This document shows, piece by piece, positions 21,360 through 31,390 of a stretch of DNA of 64,000 bases; within the stretch, counting starts at the first letter, position 1; each line of letters begins with the position of its first letter. Source of the stretch: Diplonema papillatum (Eukaryota; Euglenozoa; Diplonemea; Diplonemida; Diplonemidae); NCBI GenBank assembly GCA_030068145.1, contig JAPJBO010000373.1, positions 1 through 64,000 of the forward strand. The letters are read 5' to 3'. The notes beneath the pieces are model-generated. The model saw only the letters and a list, made by a program, of their open reading frames with translations, was not told where the DNA came from and did not search any database. A program made the position numbers and the translations under genes.

Positions 21360-21690
21360 TGGGAGCTACCACCGCCACCTCAAAGGGGCATCGAGGCGTA
21401 GGTGCTTCACGCGTGCCGACGGGGCCTCACGACTACACAGAAACGCTGATCTCACGGAAGGTGGCAGACGGCGAAAGTGGCCAGCGACAGCGTGCTGGGG
21501 ACCCGCAACCTCACCGCCACCGTGCGCCTGCGCACGGTGCGGGGCGATGCCGTCGTGCTTTGTGCCGCGGGACGAAGAGGGCCGCTTGCAATCACTCCAG
21601 CTGCCGCAGTCTGTCAAGACGTGGCCGAATCCGCCGTCATTGCCAAGATGACACGGTGGCTAATCACCCGGTGCAAGAGTTTGTGATCGT
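21360..21690 (+). pseudogene. Decayed downstream copy of the SRPBCC half
   Basis: Sequence matches codons for the SRPBCC part of the gene at 20483, from VGATRVPTGGHDYTEKLISR to the C-terminal helix, but several indels shift the frame and the docking segment is absent. The ending GCTTGCAAAGATGA is reduced to ATTGCCAAGATGACACGGTGG. It is a dead partial duplicate. Confidence 0.85.
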
Positions 21691-21998
21691 ATTCTCTGCC
21701 CAATCGTGCTTGGTGGAAGGGCATCTCTGCCAAGCATTTGACCTTGTTACGCCTCGCGAAGATGGTAATGGTGGTTTCGGTGTGAGACGATGCCACGTGA
21801 TCAGATGCTGCAGTACGAATATGCCGTGCATCTGTGGAAAGCGCCCGATACCTGTTCTCTGAGGCCAATAACAGTATTATACTAGTGTGCGGTTGCAGGC
21901 AGTTGGTGTGCTTCGTGTTATGGCTCCGGCTCACTTGAAAGGGTTTAACTCAAGGTCTGGCGGCAGCTCACTACCTCTCCTCTCGAGGGGCGGCGCTG

Positions 21999-22878
21999 TT
22001 GGAGCCGGTGGTCAGGCTGTGCTTCAATTCAATTCCAGGGGCGGACTTCGACCAGCGCTTTCCAACGCTGGGTCGACGAAGTCCGGGGTTTTACACCTTT
22101 TGTCTGAAAGGACCTTCTCGGTTCGCTTTTGCCTTTGTGTGCACGGCCACATTTCAGCGCCGTGAACCCTTTACTTGGGTGATTTCAACAGAGCGAAAGA
22201 CGTTTCGTCTCGAAGCGGGAGTGGAGTTGATGGACGTCGAAACCAAAGCAGATCTGGGTGGGGGTGGTCGGGAAGGCAGTGTGCGTGTTTTGGAAAGCAC
22301 GGTCGGTTCTATGAAGCTCCCGCCTCTGACGCCCAACGAGGCGCTGGTCCAGTTGCTGGTCGTTGCCGGCACGAATGCGGCGAATATTCCGTGCGTCTGG
22401 CGGTGTTACCGCCACCGGTGCTACTATGAAATGTGGATCGGTATCGCGACGACTCTGGTCTCATTCTTGTACCACGCGTGCGAAGTAACGCGGCAGCCTA
22501 TCCTCGGGATGAATGACGGGAAGTGGCACCGGCTCGACAACGTATTCGCGATCTTGACCTTCGTGAGTCTGATGCTGTGGCTCATGGACAACAGGGACCC
22601 GAAGACCGACGAGTTTTTCCGCTGGTTTTTCGTCGTGCTCACGACGTGGGCGCAGGAGAAGGCACCCTGGGTGCTGGCGTACACGGTGGTCCCCGTGCTG
22701 CTGTCTGTCTTCATTTGCCTCGCGAAGTTTGTGGTCGTCGACCGGCAGCCACCGAGCTACCTGCGGGCTCCCGCAGAACGGCGGAAGTTCCTGACCGCCA
22801 CCGCTACACTGGCCGTCAGCATGTACTTCTTTGTGAAGGGTTTGGACGACACAAACGACTATTTGAGGATCAATCACG
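21999..22878 (+). CDS. TMEM8/PGAP6-like (DUF3522) membrane protein, partial
   Basis: From about residue 100 the frame shows the multi-helix core of the DUF3522/TMEM8 family, within the CREST hydrolase superfamily. The conserved pieces are NIPCVWRCYRHRCYYEMW, then a helix ending SFLYHACE (conserved His), then WHRLDNVFAILTFVSLMLWL (conserved Asp), then two further hydrophobic helices (VLAYTVVPVLLSVFICLAKF and ATATLAVSMYFFV). Known relatives are GPI-linked processing hydrolases or myomaker-like proteins. Activity cannot be inferred here. The part before residue 100 is strand-rich and protein-like, but no ATG precedes it. The frame opens after a stop at about 21939, so an upstream exon is likely (a CCAG acceptor near 22039 would fit). 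An ATG at 22230 is the alternative start. The exon ends at CACG|GTATGC (donor 22879), just before the final conserved His-containing helix. I could not find that last exon. Confidence 0.8.
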
Positions 22879-22948
22879 GTATGCCGAAATGCAAAAATAA
22901 TTTTACCCCCCCCCTTTTTGCATCCCTTTCCTAGACGACATCTTCCTC

Positions 22949-22985
22949 GAAGAAGACTTGATGCTAGCATCAACCATGCATGAGA
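22949..22985. repeat. Dispersed repeat with 16-base palindrome, copy 2
   Basis: GAAGACTTGATGCTAGCATC followed by AACCATGCATG, as at 2352-2385. It lies in the presumed intron or 3' flank of the TMEM8-like gene. Confidence 0.75.
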
Positions 22986-23398
22986 GGCAGTGCTCTGCCT
23001 AAACATTAAACTAAGATTTTCCCCCCGTGGGGAGGTGTCCTGGATAGGGGCACCCGTGGCTTTTCCCGGGAAAGCTAGCTCGCTAGAGAGCTGAATTTGA
23101 GATTTTCAAATTCACCAGGAAATGAAGCCGTTTTATCCACCCAAACCTGCATGGACTGCCCCATTACAAAGTAAGCCAATCGACGAAAGTACCTTGGAAC
23201 CCTGTATTCGCAAAAAAGCTTTCGTTCTGAAAAGCGACAACACGCAGGTTACACACGGTGCACACGCACGCACAAACAAACGCAAACAGGACTGTGGCAT
23301 TTGTTCTCGGGCCTTGCGTTCTTTCAGTACTTCTCACTCGACGTGTCGGGGAAAGGCCAAGTAAAGGTCGAGTAAGGAACTGGCGGGCCTGGTTGTGC

Positions 23399-24200
23399 CT
23401 CGGAGGGTTCGGCGGGAGGCCGGAGCCGAAGTGCGCCCGTGACTAAATATGCGCTTCGCGCTGTGCGCGCTTCCAGCGCGCGCAGCGCTTAGCGCAGCGC
23501 GGCCGGAGCCGAAAAGGAGTATCCAGCCGCACGTCTATGTTTCGCTGGGCAGCGAAGTCATTGGCGAGTCTCAAGCAGACGCCTGGGCTTTCGGTTCCGG
23601 GGCCTCGAGCTGCCACGAGCTGCTTCCGCCCGCTGCGCGCCTCCTGGGCGGCAGTAACAGGGTTTCAGAGGTTGCTCTTCGGTACCTGCAGGAAGTCGGG
23701 GCTATACCGCGGTACCGGATCCTGCTCAATGACGATAATCTGCTGTGGAGCAACGCAACAACTCCTGCTGTCTCGAGCGACATGCTCTCGGCCTGGAGCT
23801 CTCAGACCGTTCTATCGCAGTTGAGTTCGCCTGTGGTTCCGCCCCGTTAAGCGAGGCTGAGCGGAGCCTGTCCGCGCCTCGAAAAGCTTCGCCATCGGAA
23901 GGTCGCAGGAAGAAGCGGCGACCATGAGGGGGGTGCCTTGTGCCTTCTTGTGCCTTGTGCCTTGTGCCTTGTGCCTTGTGCCTTCTTCTTGTGCCTTGTG
24001 CCTTGTGCCTTGTGGGCGCGCGCCGCCGGCGTTGGCTGCTGGCGGAGGGTTCGGCGGGAGGCCGGAGCCGAAAAGGTGCATCCAGCGCTCGTCTTGCGTT
24101 TTGCTGGCAGCGGTGTCGTTCTGGGCCTGGGGGTGATAACAAACCTCAAGCAGACGCCTGGGCTTTCGTTTCTGGGGCCTCGAGCTGCGCGCGGAGGGCA
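23399..24200. repeat. Duplicated GC-rich block (two arms)
   Basis: The arm at 23399-23625 and that at 24040-24200 share GGAGGGTTCGGCGGGAGGCC, GGAGCCGAA, and the span CAAGCAGACGCCTGGGCTTT to GGGGCCTCGAGCTGC. The first arm has an inserted GCGC-rich palindromic stretch (23455-23505). Confidence 0.75.
23937..24012. repeat. CTTGTGC minisatellite
   Basis: Around ten units of a CCTTGTG/CTTGTGC 7-base motif, with two CTT insertions. All repetitive frames on both strands here come from it. Confidence 0.92.
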
Positions 24201-24265
24201 GCGGCAGAGTCAGCCTTCGCCTTTTGCGCTTCCTTCATGCGGGCGCTGTGGCGACAGACTCGGTG
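24146..24265 (-). other. Possible minus-strand C-terminal exon, unidentified
   Basis: The minus frame reads a charged, Ala-rich helix (RMKEAQKAKADSAAALRAQL, then EAPETKAQASA) and a TGA at 24148-24146. The other arm of the duplicated block ends in the same EAPE-KAQASA-stop at about 23571, although its preceding residues differ. Shared coding ends on the minus strand hint at a duplicated last exon of a coiled-coil protein. It is too short to be sure. Confidence 0.3.
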
Positions 24266-24269
24266 TGAC

Positions 24270-25716
24270 GCTGGCAGAGGCTCTTTTAACTGAGGCTGGA
24301 CCTCACCGTGCGGTACCGACACCCAGCTTGATCAGTCTCGGACAGACCGCGGAATGCGGAAGGCGTTCCCCATTAAAACCTATTGTGTCCGCGCAGAGAT
24401 GCTATGTGGTAGAACGCCATACGATGTGCTTCAGCACCGGGTGGGGGGGAGCTAAACTGTGCTGTCCATTTTGCTGGCACACCCGCAAATCTAGTGTTAT
24501 TCGCCTGTGATCACCTGTTTGTGCGGGTCACTGGATCTCATATTGCGGGTGTACCCACACCCGACACTTCGAACGCACAGGTATATCCCCCACCCGGTGT
24601 TGGAACACACCGTGTAGGGGAAGGTTCGGGCAGACGGATAGGCAACGTACGTACTGCCAACATATTTCTGCCCAAAACTCCGACTCCCCTTTTGGCATCG
24701 TCTCATATTCTGGCGGTGAATTGCACACGGCGCAGACAGGAAACGATGTTGCGCCCACCACAATTCCATCTGTGTTCTTGCATCTCGTTTCTCCCTAGGT
24801 CAGAATAGGGCCTGTGAGAAAGGTCGCTGCAGCTCGTAAAAATGACGACAACCACCAGCTTTCTTCGTAGTGAGACACTTCGGTACTGCCGTGCCTCAAA
24901 GCAGCCTGTATCCACACAACTTATCTGTAACACTCCGACAAAAAAAAAATAGACTCGTCGTTTCGGTCTTTACGAGGCGTTGTGCTTCTTCAGGACACGA
25001 GAAAACAAGCTTTCTCTTCGTTTGTTTCAGTACCAGATAGAAACCGAGCCAAGGAAATCGTAGAGTCCATAGTGCATGAGCCACGCTCGCACCTGACGAG
25101 CAAACAAACGAGTGAGAGATGTGAATGTTGAAAAGTCACCTGGTGGTGAGTCTGGAGGGGTTGGCGTAAAGCTGTGAAGGCTCTGACAAGCCCCGTGTGT
25201 GTTGTGTACGGGTATGTACAGAGCTCTGTGTGCAAAATAACGCAGCGCGGTATTGCAGAGCTCTGTACATCTGTGTATGTTAAGAAAGGACTCAAAGGAT
25301 AGAGATGGAACAGATAATTCGTACCGTTATTGACAATTCGATGCGTTCCAGGAGATAGGGTGTGGACATGTCCCTAACTGGCTCCTTACGTAAGCTGTTG
25401 TTGGTGTTGTGCAATGCATCACTGGCATTTGCGATTGCTTCAGCAATCGTACCAGGAGAACAAGTCACGAACGAAAGAAAGGACATTATTATTAGAAGGA
25501 ACAGCAGCCACACTTTCGCCGACGCTGCGTCACCGGCTTGCCGGAGGGCTGTAGGAGGGACAGCCCTTGGGGGCCATTTGCTTTGTCGCTCTGAGCAAGA
25601 CAATCATTCTTTTCGTAGTTTTTGGTTCACTAAGAGTCTGAGTCGTAGTAAGCTTTCGCAGTTTGGGGGGACGGCTGCATAAAAGCGCCTCCTGGGAGGA
25701 AGAGGCTCTTAACACA
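24270..25716. other. Intergenic region upstream of the GT92 gene
   Basis: No supported gene. It contains scraps of the hairpin family (near 24290 and 24590), and at 24675-24705 an inverted copy of a piece also seen at 13882-13915 (GAGACGATGCCAAAAGGGG). Several short frames have no domain. Confidence 0.5.
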
Positions 25717-28484
25717 ATGGCGGGTACACCCGTGAAATTTGGGGGTATTATGTTGTTTGTGCTGGCCATCGTGATCATGATGTCGGACACGTTTCGCGAT
25801 CGCGTTCCATCGACACCGACGAAACCCGTGGAAGCCCGCAAATTCTCCCCTTCAACGGTCGAAGACAGCAATCTCAAGAACCTAGAATCGCTTGGCATCC
25901 TGGAAGCCCTCAAATCCTCCCCTTCAACGGTCGAAGACAGCAATCGCAAGAACCTAGAATCGCTTGGCATCCTGGAAGCCCGCAAATCCTCCCCTTCAAC
26001 GGTCGAAGACAGCAATCTCAAGAACCTAGAATCGCTTGGCATCCGCATCAAGCCAGAATCAGAATGGTATGCGTTTTTGCGTTTTATTACTTAACATCAT
26101 AGTATGCAAGCAAATCAATGCGAATAAAAGCAAATAAAAGCGAATCAAAGCAAATTTGCCAGGTTTCTGGTAAAAGTGTTTTTGTCCGGGAATGAGAGAG
26201 TCGCAAAACCAGCGTCAAAGCCGGTCAAGCGCAAGAAGAGGAGTGCGATATAGGAGAGGAGGAACCTACAGAGAGTCAGCGGCACCAGCCTTCTCAGAAA
26301 TTGTTTCCAGCTGTTTTTTGTACATCTCAAACGCTTCTTGTGCGTTTTGCAGGCAACGTGAGTCACACCGTTCGCGTGGATGTGACCGGCCTCGATTTCA
26401 CACGCTACTCAGAACGAAAGTCTTTTTGCGGGGCCGCAGCCCCATCTGTCCATGACCACGCTTTGCAACTTGGAGATTGCCCATTCGGACAACTTTGATG
26501 GAGTAGTCAACGCACTCCTGCGTCGTGTTCGTTCTAAACCGTTTGTCCGCTGTCATTGGCCCGGCGCTCGCACGCGTCGCACTTCACCTTCTCCTCCTGG
26601 TGCTGGGGACACACCTCCCGCCTTTCGTCTCGAGATCCCCTCTGGCACGTACCACGGGCCCCCCCTCTACGGCCTTTTGTCGGCCCTTCTCTCCGACTGT
26701 CGCCGCGTCGTCGTGGGCCCTGCCCTACGTGGAACGTGTGGTTTAGCAGCTGGAAACAGCTAGCCAAGACGAGCTCATTGCACAGAGAGCTCGAGTGAGA
26801 TACCACGACATTCAGCTGTTGCCACGGGGCCGGAAAAACAAACCTCCCCCCGCGCTCCTAACACCACAAGAAACAGAATTCCTGAGCCGAATGCAGCCGG
26901 GTCGAAAAGCTCACACAACCTCCCACGCTCTATCTGCAAACCCGCACCCTTCGGAGAGGAGTCGCGCGTGGCGGAAGCTCAAAACTTGTCACTTTCACTT
27001 CGATTCAGCCGTTACCCACTTAAAGCCATGAACTTTATCTCACACAAATACACACACCCAGGTATCTTGGAGTCTGTACTGGGACCAAGTCGTCGGTGGC
27101 GTGGATCCAGGAGTGGATTGAGCTTCAAATAATAGCAGGGGTGGACCACTTGTGGATCGTCAACGACAACGACGAGACGACTGAGGACGGAACGCAGAAG
27201 GTCCTCGAGTTCTACGAGAGACTCGGATTCGTCACAATCATCCCGGGCAGCATGCCGAAGACGCACCCGGGCTGCCAGATCTATCCCGACCACAAAGGCG
27301 GCAAGGGCGTGAAGCCGCACAACTGTGCAGCGCCCAAGCATTGCGCCGAGTTCGTCGGCACCCGCGTCCAGTGGCTCCTTTTCGCCGACACCGACGAGTT
27401 CATGTACCCGCACAAGGGCTGCTCGCTCGCGGATTACGTCAAGAACACGTGCAACCCCAACCAGGCCGCGATCAAGATCAGGTGGGAGCGCTTCGGCGCG
27501 AGCGGGTTCCATTTGCAGCCCTCAGGGTTGATGACCGAAAACTTCCTGTCTTCGGGGGGCGACTGCTCGGCGTTGACGAGCCAAAACTACAACTCGTGGC
27601 AGGAGACTTGCCAGGCGTCTCGGTTCAGTTTCTGCTCCGAATGCCGGCACTTCAAGATGCTGTTCAACACGGGCAAGTGCCTAACCATTGACCACATGGG
27701 CTGGATCCACTACATCACGAATACATCGTGGTGGAAAAGGCGGAAGGCAAGGAGTTGGGTGAACCGCAGCCCGGGACCTGCTACATTGCCTTTTCGGGAT
27801 CCGGCTTGCTACGAGAACCACCACGACACCAAGAAGTGCGATGCGTGGCTCGCCACGGTACCACAAGGTAATGACCCCATTGACTTCACCGCGAAATGCT
27901 GCGCCGCTGGCATCGGCTACAACCACTACGGGACGAAGGCGCTGCAGTACTACTTCCGCAAGCAGAAGCGGGCGGGCTTGGACCTGAGGGGATGGAGGGT
28001 GATGCTTGACGCCATTGATTTGAATGACGTGATCAGCTTTTCGGTCCTGCGTTTTGTCCGTGCGTTAAGGGCACGGTTCACGCATCTCGGTCTACCAACT
28101 GCACTTGGCAATTCGTTTGTTGACCTTCGTTACGAGAAGAACGGGAAGACTCTTAACGGAACGTGTTTCGAGGAGGCGGACCATCGGTACATTGCTAACC
28201 CTAAGGCAGGAACGTCAGAAGTGCAAGTCAAAATGTCGACAGCCTCTTCAAGAGCATGTTGCATCGAGTGCCTGCAAGGGAAGGGTTGCAAAGGTTGGAC
28301 TCAGCGGGGGGACAACTGCGTACTGCTCGTTCCGTCGGAGACTTCTGTCATAGCCGGCCAGAAGGGTGACCGCATCCAGTTCCCCAGACAGTACCTGCCG
28401 GCAAGCCGCAAGGTCGTAGCAGGGTTCACGTCTGGCCTGGTGCTCTCCGACGAGTGCCACGTGCAGCAGAAAAAAAAGGGGTAG
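25717..28484 (+). CDS. Type II membrane GT92 glycosyltransferase with repeat stalk and PAN-like tail (two exons)
   Basis: Exons 25717-26066 and 27062-28484 join in phase. The donor ATG|GTATGC leaves two bases that complete a Trp codon with the first base after ACACCCAG. The product has 590 residues. Residues 8-24 form a single membrane anchor (FGGIMLFVLAIVIMM), giving a Golgi-type topology. Residues 39-110 are three near-identical 24-residue repeats forming a stalk. Residue 118 onward is a GT92/DUF23 catalytic domain: YLGVCTGTK then WIQEWIELQIIAGVDHLWIV, the metal-binding DTD at 226-228 (FADTDEF), a HFKMLFN-containing strand, and a late NHYGTKALQYYFRKQKR. Residues 485-560 have paired cysteines (RACCIECLQGKGCKGW) typical of a PAN/apple-like module. 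GT92 enzymes add galactose or related sugars to glycans. The donor and acceptor here are unknown. The tail may bind protein or carbohydrate. Confidence 0.9.
25831..26046 (+). repeat. Coding 72-base tandem repeat (stalk), three units
   Basis: Three in-frame units of 72 bases encode the 24-residue stalk repeat around SSPSTVEDSN and KNLESLGIL. Units differ at only a few bases, and the third runs up to the exon end. The near-identity at DNA level points to recent expansion or homogenisation. Confidence 0.95.
26101..26158. repeat. AAGCAAATAAAAGCGAAT-type tandem in the GT92 intron
   Basis: Degenerate units of AAGCAAAT / AAGCGAAT just inside the intron's 5' end. Confidence 0.75.
26559..26660 (-). 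pseudogene. Antisense scrap of retrotransposon C-terminal region in the GT92 intron
   Basis: The minus strand reads VKCDACERR after a CPQHQ, and upstream YVPEG in another frame. This matches the corresponding part of the element at 61235 (CPGHQKVKCDVCKRR, preceded by LVPEG). DNA agreement is clear over about 100 bases. A small insertion (QEE instead of Q) and a frame change show it is dead. It is the third retrotransposon trace in the window. Confidence 0.75.
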
Positions 28485-30000
28485 CTCCTTTCGAGCCAGC
28501 AAAGCAAATTTCATTCCCTTCGAGCCAGCAATACAAATTTAATTCCCTTATAGCCTGCAGCAAAACAAATTTAGCTCCCTTATAGCCAGCAGCAAACAAT
28601 TTGGATTCCCTGAACGCACCAGCCTGACCAGAACAGTCCACCAGCCTGGACAGCTTGTCCACACCAGACCACCAGCTTGACGCCTGGACCAGACCAGACC
28701 AGCCCGACAGACATGTCCCACCAGTCTGGACGCCTGGACAGGATGACCAGTTCTACCAGCCTGAGTGGGAACACATTGGTTGCCCACAGAGCAGGACCTG
28801 TCCTGCTGTAGGAAGGAGTGGGGGTGAAAGGACAAGATTGTTAAAAGTCACACGAATCACAGGAAAAGCTGAGTGTGTTCGAGAATGGGGACAATGAAAA
28901 CGTGCACTCCACCAGGTGTAGTTTGCCAAGGGTAAAGGCGCCAGCCCTAGGTGTATGGCGAGCCCATTTTCTGTGGGCTCAGGGCGGGTGGGTGGGGAAG
29001 GAAATTCTGAATTTGTGTACCCGGTTGAAAGGTCGGTTGATGGTGTGTCACACTTCGGAGTCCACGTCCACTTATGTGGGGAGTTGTAAAGTACAGGAGG
29101 AACCGGAAATCACCGGAACGATGGCACCCGCATTCCACTCGTCCTTCTCGAGAAAGATCAGTCGACGACCGTATGCAGGTGGGTGGGAGGCCCTCGGACT
29201 GTGAAGGCGTGACTTGCCCAAACAAGGAGGACTCTCATCTAGCGTTATCTCTCTGTTCCAGCCGCCATAGCCATCCTATCCTCGGCCAAGCATCGGCCAT
29301 CGTGCCTCTCTTTTGATGATCAACCTTACTCCTCGCCTCTGGTGGTTTGGCTTAGAATGCAAAGAACCTGTGGCGATACTCTGCCTCTTTAGAGCGCACC
29401 GCGTGTCATGTTTCCGGCGCTTGTTACCTTCTGGCTCGTCGGTCTCGGGCGGTCGTTTCGTGCCACATTTTTTTGTACCTTTTCTTGCACCTCTGCCCGC
29501 CGCGGAGTGCACGCCATCTGTCTTCAATATGACGGGTCCTTCCGCCGCCGCTTCGTTGCCAGCCCCGTCCTAGTGTTGTCGCCTGCTGCGGCGTTCTTGA
29601 TGGCGGTGTTGCCGCCGCTTCCTTTGTGGCGTCTTGGGGGTCGATGGTAGCGGCACCGGCGCTCGCAGCTTGCGTCTCGTCGCTTCAAGCATCCCCGGCG
29701 AGGGCCCGCTCCCGTCTCTTCTGCTGGTCGTGCTCGGGTTGTTGCTGTGGGGCATAGCCAACACAGGGCCGCTCTGTGCAACGTGGGGGAATCGTGTCGC
29801 CCCCTCCCGCCGGCTGCAGGGAAAGTGGTCGCCACAAAGAAATTCCCCGAAACTTCCCGAAATTCCCCGAAACTCCCCGATATTTTTGTCTGGACCAGGT
29901 GGATTATAAAATTAAAGGGAATTAAATTTGTTCTCGCTGGCTGTAACTTACATACTTAAACATACCGGTAGGGGAATTTCAATTGTACCTGCTGGCTATC
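28484..30000. mobile_element. Candidate element with long mirrored repeat ends
   Basis: The left side (28484-28611) is four tandem units of 30-33 bases, AGCCAGCA then AAATTT then TTCCC. These are followed to about 28770 by CCAGCCTGGAC-type repeats. The right side shows the same pieces reversed in order and strand: GTCTGGACCAGGTGG (29889-29903), then two units of GGGAATTAAATTTG...GCTGGCT (29915-29999). Mirrored order implies imperfect inverted ends around a 1.1-kb interior. The interior carries only a Lys/Arg/Pro-rich minus frame (29276-29835), possibly a basic tail of an element protein, and a GAAATTCCCC tandem at 29838-29880. The left end starts within the GT92 stop codon, so the element probably supplies that gene's 3' untranslated sequence. 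Confidence 0.6.
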
Positions 30001-30009
30001 AGGTAAATT

Positions 30010-31386
30010 ACTCAAAAAGAAATGACAAACCCCCACGCTCCTCCCAGCTCCTGATGTAGAAGGGAACTCAGCGGCCCCCGGGCACGAGCCGCGGATCTAG
30101 AATCTGCCACAACAACTTCGACAGAGCCCACAAGCTTCCGCGCTTCTTGCCCCACACCCGACAGCGCCGTTGGCGTTTGCCGCGGTAGAGGGGTGCCGTC
30201 GTATGAGCGGACGTTGAAATCAGAATAGATGTACGGCGGTGGGAAGGAGGGGTTTTGTGTAGCCTGGCTAAGAAAGAGAAGAAGCGACAGAAGCTCAAAA
30301 AAAAAAAAAAAAAAAACGATGCTGGCTCGCACTCTGGCTCGCTGTTGGGGAGCGGCCAGACAAGGCCAGTGACAGAGAGAAGAGTGAGGTTAAGTGTAAG
30401 TCGCACCCTTAGGGCAGGGTGGAGTACGTGTCTTACAAGGAAGGTTGAAGTTTTCACCCCGAAGCAGTACAACTGTGCTGTTTTTTCGGCCATTATCCGG
30501 GGGACTCTACGTGAAGTGTATTGCATTGGAGGCGGTGCGCAGCTGTTCACGGGTGATCCTACGAAAGCCGAAGGTCGTCTGCCGGACCTGCCAGACGGCC
30601 TGTGGCAGTGTGGTTCGGGGCAGCTCTGTAACCCGAAATGACCGGACCACCTGTTCCTTGCTGCTTCAGTCCTTTTGGTCGGGATTGTCGGTTCAGGTGC
30701 GAGCACTCGAGCAGCCTTCTCACGTTGCTCGAAAAAGCTGCCATCATGAGAGTGCACTTTCGGTGTCCCAGTGTCATAAGTTTGAAGCCCCCTTTCGGAC
30801 GGTCATTACCGCCATACATGGCGCTAACCACCGCTTCACCGATTTTGCGTTTTTTTTTTTACACCACTTCACCGCAGGGCCTTATATATAAAAAGTACTC
30901 CCCTGTAACTGTCCATAAGTTGCTGGGAGTTACTAAAAATCCCAGTTGCGGCACAACTGCACGTTTATGTACCCGACAGGGCACCTCTTTTGTTGTGGAT
31001 GTCACTACTGTCCACCACAGATCGGAAGCAAAAGAGCCATGCGAAGAAGGCGAGAGTGTTGGGGTACTGTAGCAGTGTGCCGGAATCATTCAAGAACACT
31101 TGGCAGTAATCTTCAACAGCAGGGCGGACAGCCGCGGTCTTCGCTTTCTTGGCAACACGTCATGAAACAATACACAAACCAGAAATACCAGCGCCGCAGG
31201 CGCGGAAAATAGTTTCAAGCTATTGGGCCAGTCGCAGGTTCCAAAATTGAGGCTGTACGTTGCTTCAACGATGATCCAAAGGTGCAGTAACCGGTGCTGT
31301 GTACCGCTAGTGTGACTGCTGTAATGTAGCACTACTACTGGGCCCCTCAGCCGGGCATCATTCTGTGCTTTTTTTTTTTTTTTTTT
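30010..31386. other. Intergenic, no gene seen
   Basis: No convincing coding region. There is a poly-A tract of about 21 at 30297-30317 and a poly-T tract at 31369-31387, the second directly next to the inverted-repeat element that follows. Confidence 0.5.
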
Positions 31387-31390
31387 GGTT

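Noticed and set aside
28610..28770. CCAGCCTGGAC repeats as possible protein-coding repeats
   Set aside because: Stops occur in all frames and the pieces recur inverted at 29889, which fits element ends better.
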